From: Bacteroidota bacterium
Lineage (GTDB): Bacteria > Bacteroidota > Bacteroidia > Chitinophagales > Chitinophagaceae
Assembly: GCA_023386395.1 (NCBI GenBank)
Contig: JAEWJV010000063.1
Span: forward strand, 1-12,468
Length of the DNA stretch: 12,468 bases
Reading direction: 5' to 3'
The translations under genes were made by a program, and so were the position numbers. Shown one piece after another: positions 7,080 to 12,468 of this stretch; the first letter of the stretch is position 1; every line of letters starts with the position of its first letter. The notes below the pieces were generated by a model. It was not told the origin of the DNA, searched no databases, and was given only the letters and a program-made list of their open reading frames with translations.

Positions 7080-8171
7080 TTAAGGAACTTCAGTTAATTT
7101 TAAGGTAAGTTTCCAATTGTAAAGTTTACCTTCAGAACTATCATAATTAATTTGCGAAACATATTCTTTTTTATTTTGTTTAACATCAGAAAGAAATTCA
7201 AAAAAATCTTTGCCATTATCTGGTGCTAAAAAACGTTCAAAATTTTGATGATTTTCCTTAGAAGATCCGTACAACTTTCTCAGCATAACAGTGCCTGAAA
7301 TTTCCAAAACGTCTTCCTTTAAACTGAAAGAAAAAGATGAAACAAAAGATTTGTCGAGAGACTTATTTATATCTAATAAATCCTGAATGGAATTATTTTT
7401 TTTAAGATTAATTTTAAAACCATTAACTCCATTAGATTTTGGTGATATTAATTGCGAAAGTTGTCCTATAATTTTTGAATAACTTCCCCCATCCCAAATT
7501 TCTTTATTTTTTAATTTTCTAACAATTATTTCCGTGCCTGATTCATTTAAAGATTTAGGTATAGTGGTAAACCCAGGAATGACTTTATCAAGTGTGGTAT
7601 TCTCATTGAAATCATCCCAATTGAAATAAAGATGAGTATAAAAAGGTTCTTCTTTGATACCGGTTATAAGATCAATATAACTTCCTAAACGTTGAGTGCT
7701 TAAACGGCCTACTCCCTTTTCTCCAAGGTAAGTTCTACCTTTTTCTGTTTGATAACCAAGTTTAGCTGCGTTTTTTTTAACCGATAAGGATATGGTCATC
7801 CATTTATCGATAATGTCTGTTTTAGACATGCCAATTCCATTATCTTTAATACTTATATAACCTATATTTGAAACAGCCTCTTTCGAATCCTTTCGTTCTT
7901 CTGGCTGATTTAAGTTTTGTAAATTTTCATTAGATTTTTGAGATGCATTTTCTATAAGAATTGGCAAGGGTAGTAGGTTTTCATTTGAAGAAGACTCAAT
8001 AGTATTAATGTCAATTGTTACCCTAGAAGAATCTGCGTCATAAGAATTTTTTACCAATTCCATGAATGCAGTTACTTCATCTGTAATAAGTTCTTCGCCC
8101 AGTTGCTTAACAACAGCAGCACTTATTTTGAAATGGGGATTAAAATTTGAGTTAGTTATATTATCAGGCAA
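7080..8171 (-). pseudogene. N-terminal half of split double-GHKL protein: HSP90/MORC-like ATPase domain
   Basis: A 363-residue frame with a clear GHKL (Bergerat) ATP-binding fold at 20-230: FMELVKNSYDAD (36-47) with Mg-binding N42 and general-base candidate E38, G1 DNGIGM (110-115), and G2 GEKGVGR (150-156) followed by LSTQRLG. This is the HSP90/MutL/MORC type, not the plain histidine-kinase type. The frame ends at TAA 7082-7080, just where the transducer segment of the same family should begin; the missing part continues in frame as the 5550-7070 segment. The start is TTG at 8171, overlapping the methyltransferase stop by 8 bases (TTGCCTGA), which suggests translational coupling; the next ATG lies inside the ATPase motif and would be too late. 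GHKL ATPases of this kind are known from restriction-modification-like operons. ATP-driven dimer closure on DNA or partners is the family behaviour; the target here is unknown. Confidence 0.78.
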
Positions 8172-9579
8172 TTTTTCTAAAAATTAAAATGTCTTCGTAA
8201 TTCATTAAGCTAGCATCCTTATTTCTTTTAGCCATGCGCTTATTTAATATTTCTCTTTTTATACTTGTAACGAGTACGCTGCCTTGATTTGTTATTAACT
8301 CTTCAAGTATTTTGTTGTTCTTAACTTCTATTCCACCAACATTTCTATTTCCAATTGTCCAAATTTGATAAGCGTTGGGCTTTAGAGATGTATGTATATT
8401 AACTAACGAAAGATATAAATCATGAATAAAACTAACAACTTTTTTAACCATATCTGGCGCTGTAGCTTGTAATTTTTCGTACAATCTTTTGAAACTTGGC
8501 GAACTTAAGAATAGTATTTCTAAGTCTTCGTCACCTATGTTTTTAAGTCTTCCTCCCAAACCTCTTGAGTCAATTTCCGAAGTAGATTTCAAAAAGTCAG
8601 GAGTTGCACACTCATCAATATCTTCAAGATCAATCCACTGTAACTGTAAATAAGAATGCTGACCATACGTCACTGTCGTTTTATTATCCCCGTATGGCGG
8701 CGATGTGACTAGCAAGTCGTAGAAACCACCTTCGTTAGTAGGTGCCCAAATTTTAGTTTTACTATCAAGTAAATGTAAGTTTACATCTGCCGGATATTTA
8801 TTTCGCGAAAGTTTATTAGATTTTGTGAGAAGATCACAATGCCAAATTAAATCTTCGAAGCAATCAGTAAAATGCTCTTGAAAAACTTGAATAGGAGAAA
8901 TATTTCTATTAGCAATTTCTTGTATTGGTCGTTGATGCAACTTAAAGGTTGATGTTCGATCATTTGAGGTAAGTCTTACAACCTCTGCTAAGATAACCCA
9001 ATAAAATTTTCGAATAATTTTGTTCTTTTCTTTTCTTATAGCTCTTACAATTTTTGATAGTTCAATTGAGACTTCGGGCTTAAACCATTTATCACGTCCC
9101 TTAAAATCAACCTCTATATTATTTAATTGATCCTTTATGATAGATTCAAATAATTCACCTTTTCGATTTTTTATAGCGCTAATTTGGTATGGGCCTGTTC
9201 GTGTATTTGTAACAAGAAAAGCAAGAGGATTAATGTCTTGTCCAAAACAATTTAATCCATTCTCCATACAAGTAACTAGTGAAGTCCCAGATCCCATATA
9301 AGGATCGATAACATTATTAATTGAGGGATTATATTTTAGTATTATTTCAATTAGCCTTCGTTGAACTATAGGAACCATCATTGCTGGATATTGAAAAAAA
9401 CAATGTAAGTATGCACTTCTATCATGTTCAGGAGAGGACCAAAATTTATTATCGGCTTTAGTCAAGGATTCAACTTCCTCAACAATAAGTTTATCTATGA
9501 CTTCAGGCAAGAATACAACTTTTGCCTGAGCTTTAGGATGTTGATGCTCTATAAGTGTTTGGGCAGCAATTGATTCCAT
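8164..9579 (-). CDS. Site-specific amino-DNA methyltransferase (N4-cytosine or N6-adenine)
   Basis: A 471-residue AdoMet-dependent methyltransferase and the first gene of the operon. FFQYPAMMVP (61-70) is the conserved lead-in, followed by motif I DPYMGSGT (92-99), the acidic motif-II segment QDINPLA (114-120), then a ~170-residue helical segment likely holding target recognition, and catalytic motif IV TSPPYG (292-297). SPPY in place of D/NPPY favours N4-cytosine methylation, but N6-adenine cannot be excluded. Motif I precedes motif IV with a long segment between, like the alpha-class order. The ATG at 9579 is the first start after a stop-rich leader. Its 3' end overlaps the GHKL start by 8 bases, so the two are probably translated together. 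It likely marks self DNA for the system encoded downstream. Confidence 0.9.
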   Translation of the reverse strand: MESIAAQTLIEHQHPKAQAKVVFLPEVIDKLIVEEVESLTKADNKFWSSPEHDRSAYLHCFFQYPAMMVPIVQRRLIEIILKYNPSINNVIDPYMGSGTSLVTCMENGLNCFGQDINPLAFLVTNTRTGPYQISAIKNRKGELFESIIKDQLNNIEVDFKGRDKWFKPEVSIELSKIVRAIRKEKNKIIRKFYWVILAEVVRLTSNDRTSTFKLHQRPIQEIANRNISPIQVFQEHFTDCFEDLIWHCDLLTKSNKLSRNKYPADVNLHLLDSKTKIWAPTNEGGFYDLLVTSPPYGDNKTTVTYGQHSYLQLQWIDLEDIDECATPDFLKSTSEIDSRGLGGRLKNIGDEDLEILFLSSPSFKRLYEKLQATAPDMVKKVVSFIHDLYLSLVNIHTSLKPNAYQIWTIGNRNVGGIEVKNNKILEELITNQGSVLVTSIKREILNKRMAKRNKDASLMNYEDILIFRKIA

Positions 9580-9853
9580 AACTGGCTAGTAAATATTCAA
9601 AGTTATTCAAATATTTTTTATCTATGGAATTTTCCTATTAGCAAATAATCCACAAATATTGATTGCTATCTATGGTGTATTTTATTAAGCTATCTAAAGA
9701 AGAATCAAATCAATAATTCTTCTCGCGGTTTTTTCATCAACATCATATTTATTAACATCGGTCTGGTTACTCAAGAAAAAACTTAAATTAGTTTTATTAA
9801 TTTAAAATTTACGACAAGGAGCGCCAGCTTGTAAAACTCAGGCATATCAAATT
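9580..9853. other. Divergent intergenic region with two short inverted repeats
   Basis: This 274-base AT-rich stretch separates the - strand operon from the + strand gene at 9854 and must hold promoters for both. AGAAGAAT (9698-9705) pairs with ATTCTTCT (9716-9723), and TTAAATTA (9783-9790) with TAATTTAA (9798-9805). Either may be an operator, but their low complexity makes chance plausible. AAGGAG at 9816-9821 looks like a ribosome-binding site, but no start codon follows at usable distance. Confidence 0.4.
9598..9605 (-). promoter_or_regulatory. Candidate -7 promoter box for the methyltransferase-GHKL-receiver operon
   Basis: On the - strand TAACTTTG is an exact match to TAnnTTTG, 18 bases before the ATG at 9579. 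A -33 TTG at standard spacing is not evident, so the call rests on one box and its position. Confidence 0.35.
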
Positions 9854-10489
9854 ATGGGAAGAGCATATCCACGCTTTCTATTAAGCAAATCCACACAAGC
9901 AAAAAGTAAAGGAACTTTTATCATCCACACTTTGAACCCGGCATTTATCGCAGAACCAGAATTCAATGAAATTCGTCAAATTGTTGGTGTTCACATTGTT
10001 GAAGTATTTGAAAAAGGTACATTCTATTATGACAAAGCAAGAGAAATTGCTTATAAAGAAATTCCTAACTGGTGGAAGTATTCTGGAATTCATGATTCAT
10101 ATGACTCGCGGGATAAAATAATTTCTGGGCTTAGTAAACTCCTGTTTTTAAATGATCGAAGTAAGGAGTTTACTGTCGAGGAAGCCCGTGAAGTTTTGAA
10201 AATCGTTTTTCCTACAAAAGCTAAAAATTTTTGTCATGAGGTAACTACCTATGGAATTAAGCATGATTTTGAAAGAATTAGTTCTCTGTTTAATAAATCT
10301 GGTGATACCAAATCTTGTAACAATGAAACGATAAAAGAAGGGCTAGTATTAGAAGGATTTAATACAAAAGAACAATCTCCTAACAGTCCAAATTTAATTG
10401 CAAACTTAGCAGATGCGGAAGTTAACAGGCTAAGAAAAATGTCCTTTTATCGAATAAATAACTTGACTGCAACTGACTCGTTTGTGTGA
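9854..10489 (+). CDS. Hypothetical protein, 211 residues, unrecognised
   Basis: I do not recognise the family. The protein is soluble with no signal peptide, membrane segment or obvious catalytic motif. The N-terminus is basic (GRAYPRFLLSKSTQAKSKG), the middle is globular and aromatic-rich (FIIHTLNPAF, NWWKYSGIHDSYDSRDK, EEAREVLKIVFP), and the last ~60 residues are polar and low in structure. The frame stays open 16 codons upstream of the ATG (back to a stop at 9803-9805), reading LRQGAPACKTQAYQIMGRAYP, but with no ATG, GTG or TTG start; the 5' end may therefore be truncated. It is divergent to the methyltransferase operon and is closed by the hairpin terminator at 10538. Its place between the operon and an XRE regulator makes it a possible accessory gene of the system, but function is unknown. 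Confidence 0.6.
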   Translation: MGRAYPRFLLSKSTQAKSKGTFIIHTLNPAFIAEPEFNEIRQIVGVHIVEVFEKGTFYYDKAREIAYKEIPNWWKYSGIHDSYDSRDKIISGLSKLLFLNDRSKEFTVEEAREVLKIVFPTKAKNFCHEVTTYGIKHDFERISSLFNKSGDTKSCNNETIKEGLVLEGFNTKEQSPNSPNLIANLADAEVNRLRKMSFYRINNLTATDSFV

Positions 10490-10537
10490 AGTGTTGCTAA
10501 TACAAAGACTGGAGATATCGTAGTTCAAAGAATATAT

Positions 10538-10570
10538 AAAAAATCCTGCCAGTCTTGGCAGGATTTTTTT
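10538..10570. terminator. Bidirectional rho-independent terminator
   Basis: TCCTGCCA (10544-10551) and TGGCAGGA (10556-10563) form a perfect GC-containing stem with a 4-base loop GTCT, flanked by A6 on the left and T7 on the right. It serves the + strand gene ending at 10489 and, read in reverse, the XRE gene whose stop is at 10597. Confidence 0.88.
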
Positions 10571-10596
10571 ATTAAACATTCCAAACAATCTGCATT

Positions 10597-10827
10597 TTAT
10601 TTCGCATTTTCAACCATAGTAAAAAATTCAGATAATTTTATTTTGAAGTATTTACATAAAGATGATAATGTGCTTACAGATAAATTAGCCTTAGCCGTTT
10701 CAATACGGCCAATGTGAATATTAGTATCGTTATAAACATCTTCTTGAGTAAGATTGTTTCTATCTCTCAATTCCTTAATTGATAAGGCTATTTTTTGTAA
10801 CAGTTTAGTATCTCTTATCTGACCCAT
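10597..10827 (-). CDS. XRE-family helix-turn-helix transcriptional regulator
   Basis: A small 76-residue DNA-binding protein: IALSIKELRDRNNLTQEDVYNDTNIHIGRIETAKANLSVSTLSSLCKYFKIKLSEFF is a complete Cro/C1-type HTH, with LTQEDV as first helix and IHIGRIE as recognition segment. I choose the ATG at 10827 (MGQIRDTKLL), which gives the usual N-terminus; a longer frame reaches 10881 but adds an atypical hydrophobic stretch and runs into an operator-like palindrome. Single-domain regulators of this kind control restriction-modification and mobile-element genes. The perfect inverted repeat 35 bases upstream suggests autoregulation. Its target elsewhere in the island is not established, because I found no second copy of the palindrome. 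Confidence 0.85.
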   Translation of the reverse strand: MGQIRDTKLLQKIALSIKELRDRNNLTQEDVYNDTNIHIGRIETAKANLSVSTLSSLCKYFKIKLSEFFTMVENAK

Positions 10828-10861
10828 TAAGAGTACTAAGATGAAGCTAAAGATTTTTTTG

Positions 10862-10885
10862 GATAATGACGAATATGTCATTATC
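10862..10885. promoter_or_regulatory. Operator-like palindrome upstream of the XRE gene
   Basis: GATAATGAC (10862-10870) and GTCATTATC (10877-10885) are perfect 9-bp inverses with a 6-base spacer, a typical shape for a dimeric Cro/C1-type repressor site. It lies 35 bases before the chosen ATG at 10827 of the - strand regulator. Confidence 0.6.
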
Positions 10886-10958
10886 TTGCATGTTGAACTA
10901 AATACACTGATTAACTACTTCTAAAAGAAGTTGAAGGTATATCACTAAAATTCTCTCG

Positions 10959-11122
10959 TCGCAGAAACCTACCAAATTTCACGAACACGGGAGTAAGTGA
11001 ATAGCCCATACCTTATATTGCATTATAGGGTTGGGCTCACTTATTACTTGTGTTCGGCTATCCGAAAGGATAGTGGACTTGGTAGGTCCCATGCGGCAAA
11101 GGAACGGTGAGCCTAACCCTAT
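10959..11122 (+). ncRNA. Highly structured, possibly bistable RNA element
   Basis: Outer helix P1: ACCTACCAA (10967-10975) with TTGGTAGGT (11079-11087). Inside, a long imperfect hairpin P2: CGAACAC (10982-10988) with GTGTTCG (11050-11056), GTAAGTGA (10993-11000) with TCACTTAT (11038-11045, one mismatch or small bulge), AGCCCA (11003-11008) with TGGGCT (11032-11037), and ACCTTATA (11010-11017) with TATAGGGT (11024-11031, one G-U). P3 is CTATCC-GAAA-GGATAG (11058-11073), a GNRA-capped hairpin. This is a three-way junction. A competing 16-bp helix pairs 11025-11040 with 11107-11122 (one G-U), which would break the top of P2 and ends 4 bases before the ATG at 11126. The strand is chosen from the GAAA loop and the downstream ORF, but the opposite strand is possible. 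I do not recognise an established RNA family. Between 10886 and 10958 only a small 6-bp palindrome (10917-10931) is seen. Confidence 0.6.
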
Positions 11123-11125
11123 TTT

Positions 11126-11440
11126 ATGTCGCGCAATCAAAACCTATATCAGCAATGTTTTACTCAACAAAACTCCCCTTCAGGCGATGGGGGTAACCTC
11201 TACGAACAACTGCTTGCACACGGCTTCTCCAAGCAAGAGATACACGGTGTTATCTACAAGTGCATCATGCACCAGATAGCCTGCAAAAAAGCTTATCAAA
11301 AACTATCCTTTACCGGCAAAATAAAATACAACATACAACACTATTCGCGGCAGGCAACCCGCTTTTGTAAACGCCTCACGGCAAAAGGGCTTATGCTGCT
11401 TAAAACGCAGTGGGCCAAAAAACCCAAAAATCCCATCTAA
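11126..11440 (+). CDS. Hypothetical protein, 104 residues
   Basis: A 104-residue basic protein with no recognised domain. The middle (NLYEQLLAHGFSKQEIHGVIYKCIMHQIACKKAYQKL) looks like a genuine helical domain, and the C-terminus is strongly basic (RQATRFCKRLTAKG... KKPKNPI), compatible with nucleic-acid binding. The composition is more GC-rich than the island operon to its left. It begins 4 bases after the end of the alternative RNA helix described upstream, so translation could be controlled by RNA folding. An overlapping + frame from 11031 is judged spurious because it crosses the structured RNA. Reality of this gene is likely but not certain. Confidence 0.5.
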   Translation: MSRNQNLYQQCFTQQNSPSGDGGNLYEQLLAHGFSKQEIHGVIYKCIMHQIACKKAYQKLSFTGKIKYNIQHYSRQATRFCKRLTAKGLMLLKTQWAKKPKNPI

Positions 11441-11485
11441 GTTTTAGCAAAGACGTGGTTATAAGGATGAACGAAGGTGTAAGGG

Positions 11486-11511
11486 GTAGGGAAGAAGGCG
11501 TAGGGAAGAAG
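11486..11511. repeat. Two tandem 14-base purine-rich units
   Basis: GTAGGGAAGAAG occurs at 11486-11497 and again at 11500-11511, separated by GC, giving a 14-base period. Confidence 0.6.
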
Positions 11512-11615
11512 CTGCAAGCGTCATGGTGGGAGGAAAAGCTGCAAGCCTCAAGCTACAAGCTGCAAGGGAGAAGAAGCTTCGAGCTACGAGCGGTGAGCTG
11601 TGAGCGGTGAGCTTT
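11509..11615. repeat. Degenerate AGCTRCAAGC / AGCTRYGAGC repeat tract
   Basis: Repeated units AAGCTGCAAGC, CAAGCTACAAGCTGCAAG and GAGCTACGAGCGGTGAGC follow one another with drift. The later units resemble the AGCTGTGAGC repeat at 71-80 near the left edge. Low-complexity intergenic DNA; no coding function is suggested. Confidence 0.6.
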
Positions 11616-11822
11616 GGGCGTTGGCGCCAGGGACTATGGACTGTTGACAGTGGACAGTGAGCGGCGGACTGCCTTCCCCCTTATACCTTACGCCATACAC
11701 CTCATTATATTGAAATAGGCACACGTAAGGTTGCAGGCGGTATATCACGTACCACGCTGCCCTGCAATAAGCGATGGCATCGCAACCCAACAAATTACCT
11801 CATTTTAAAATTTTAAACTGCA

Positions 11823-12468
11823 ATGAAAAAAATTATAACCGTTGCGGTGCTGCTAATGCTATTGCATACAGCAGGCTGCAAGGGCAAACCAATCTCCTGC
11901 ATGGCAGGGTTATAAACACTAAAACCGGGGAACCGGTAACGGGTGCCGCCATCACCCTGAAACATACCAAAAAAATATACATCACCGCCACTGACGGCAG
12001 CTTCATCATCACCTTAACGGCCCCCGTTGATACCATGCTTATAACACATATCAGCTACCGGTTAAAACAGGTACCGGTAAGCCTGCTGCAGGACGGCCTG
12101 CTGGTAACATTGGATGAACAGGAAGGCCGGGTTGCCGATGTGGTGGTAAGCACCGGCTACGAGGAAATCCCGAAAGAAAGGGCCACCGGCTCGTTTGTAC
12201 AGGTTGATAAAGCACTGCTTGATAAACGGGTAGCGCCGGATATAATCAGCAAGCTCGACGGCATCACCAGCGGGCTGCTGTTTTCCAAAGGCGTGCCCGG
12301 CCGCGGCACAGAGCTGGGCATACGCGGGCAAAGCACCCTGTTTGCCAATGCACAGCCGTTGATAGTGGTAGATAACTTTCCGTATGAAGGCGATATAAAT
12401 ACCATTAACCCCAATGATGTGGCATCTGTTACCGTGCTGAAAGATGCGGCGGCGGCTTCCATCTGGGG
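11823..12468 (+). CDS. SusC/RagA-type TonB-dependent outer-membrane receptor, 5' part, frame break at signal peptide
   Basis: The window ends inside this gene, so about 200 of the usual ~1000 residues are seen. The frame running to the edge reads GQTNLLHGRVINTKTGEPVTGA (a CarboxypepD_reg-like beta domain), then the plug start VVVSTGYEEIPKERATGSF and the SusC hallmarks LIVVDNFPYEG and DVASVTVLKDAAAASIWG. These receptors import glycans or other large nutrients across the outer membrane with TonB energy and a SusD partner. The signal peptide MKKIITVAVLLMLLHTA starts at ATG 11823 in another frame, which stops after 30 codons at 11913-11915. The receptor frame takes over at about 11874-11876, as after loss of 1 base or gain of 2. 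The first in-frame ATG of the receptor frame lies far inside the beta domain and would lack any signal. This is either a real inactivating frameshift or a sequencing error. GC content is higher than in the island, suggesting core genome. Confidence 0.85.

Larger units (their letters stand above)
11441..11822. other. Gene-free stretch with repeats before the receptor gene
   Basis: About 380 bases with no convincing coding frame. The first half contains a 14-base tandem and the AGC-rich repeats listed separately. GACTATGGACTGTTGACAGT (about 11632-11651) is another low-complexity unit. The last ~150 bases lead into the receptor gene and should hold its promoter, but I see no clear TAnnTTTG box. 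Confidence 0.5.

Noticed and set aside
11030..11117. GTTGGGC and GCCTAAC as integron core-site boxes (GTTRRRY / RYYYAAC).
   Set aside because: The order and 75-base spacing do not make an attC site or a cassette, no integrase is present, and the boxes are explained by the 16-bp alternative helix.
10959..11122. Structured RNA as a retron msr-msd.
   Set aside because: No reverse transcriptase is encoded nearby and the internal features do not match a retron layout.
11031..11279. 82-codon + frame overlapping the structured RNA and the 104-residue ORF.
   Set aside because: It runs through the hairpins and overlaps a more protein-like frame at 11126.
11833..12462. Several open frames on the - strand opposite the receptor.
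   Set aside because: The + strand carries unmistakable SusC domains; the opposite frames are GC-rich shadows.
1..12468. CRISPR arrays, tRNA or rRNA genes, transposases, integrases.
   Set aside because: No regularly spaced identical repeats, no tRNA-like cloverleaf and no recombinase motifs were seen on either strand.

Overview
The window looks like a defence-type genomic island in a member of the Bacteroidota (order Sphingobacteriales or Chitinophagales is my guess). Evidence: a SusC/RagA-type TonB-dependent receptor begins at the right edge, starts lack clear Shine-Dalgarno sequences, candidate promoters fit the Bacteroidota -7 box TAnnTTTG, and the XRE regulator is of a type I associate with this phylum. 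Base composition changes along the window: both extreme edges are GC-rich, 128-3559 is intermediate, 3715-10900 is clearly AT-rich, and the receptor gene is again GC-rich. This suggests separately acquired blocks between core segments. Similar degenerate AGCTGTGAGC/AGCTRCAAGC repeats sit on both sides, at 71-116 and about 11509-11615.

Left block (128-3559, + strand): a decayed vsr mismatch-repair endonuclease relic, an HNH endonuclease (359-1132), a DNA cytosine-5 methyltransferase (1416-2303), and a 400-residue protein (2357-3559) with an exact HEPN ribonuclease motif RNDFMH near its C-terminus. I read this as a type II-like restriction-modification set whose Vsr partner has died, followed by a possible RNA-cleaving back-up effector. 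A nested palindrome at 3548-3630 separates it from the convergent next block.

Central block (3715-9579, - strand, transcribed right to left): a tightly packed operon of (i) an amino-DNA methyltransferase with DPYMGSGT and SPPYG motifs, (ii) a large protein with two GHKL ATPase domains, an HSP90/MORC-like one at the N-terminus and a histidine-kinase-like one at the C-terminus, currently split by one in-frame TAA, and (iii) a 610-residue protein whose N-terminal third carries the residue set of a divergent phosphoacceptor receiver and whose large C-terminal part I do not recognise. A methyltransferase coupled to a double-GHKL kinase-like protein and a receiver-like protein is the best candidate here for a poorly described conflict system: methylation status may be sensed and relayed by ATPase or phosphotransfer logic. 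That function is inference. No classical nuclease or helicase was recognised in the operon.

Right part (9580-12468): a 274-base divergent intergenic region, an unrecognised 211-residue protein (9854-10489), a bidirectional terminator (10538-10570), a 76-residue XRE-type regulator on the - strand (10597-10827) with a perfect 9-bp operator-like palindrome in front of it, a strongly structured and possibly bistable RNA element (about 10959-11122) just upstream of a 104-residue hypothetical ORF (11126-11440), about 380 gene-free bases with repeats, and the 5' end of a SusC-like receptor whose signal peptide lies in a different frame from its mature part.
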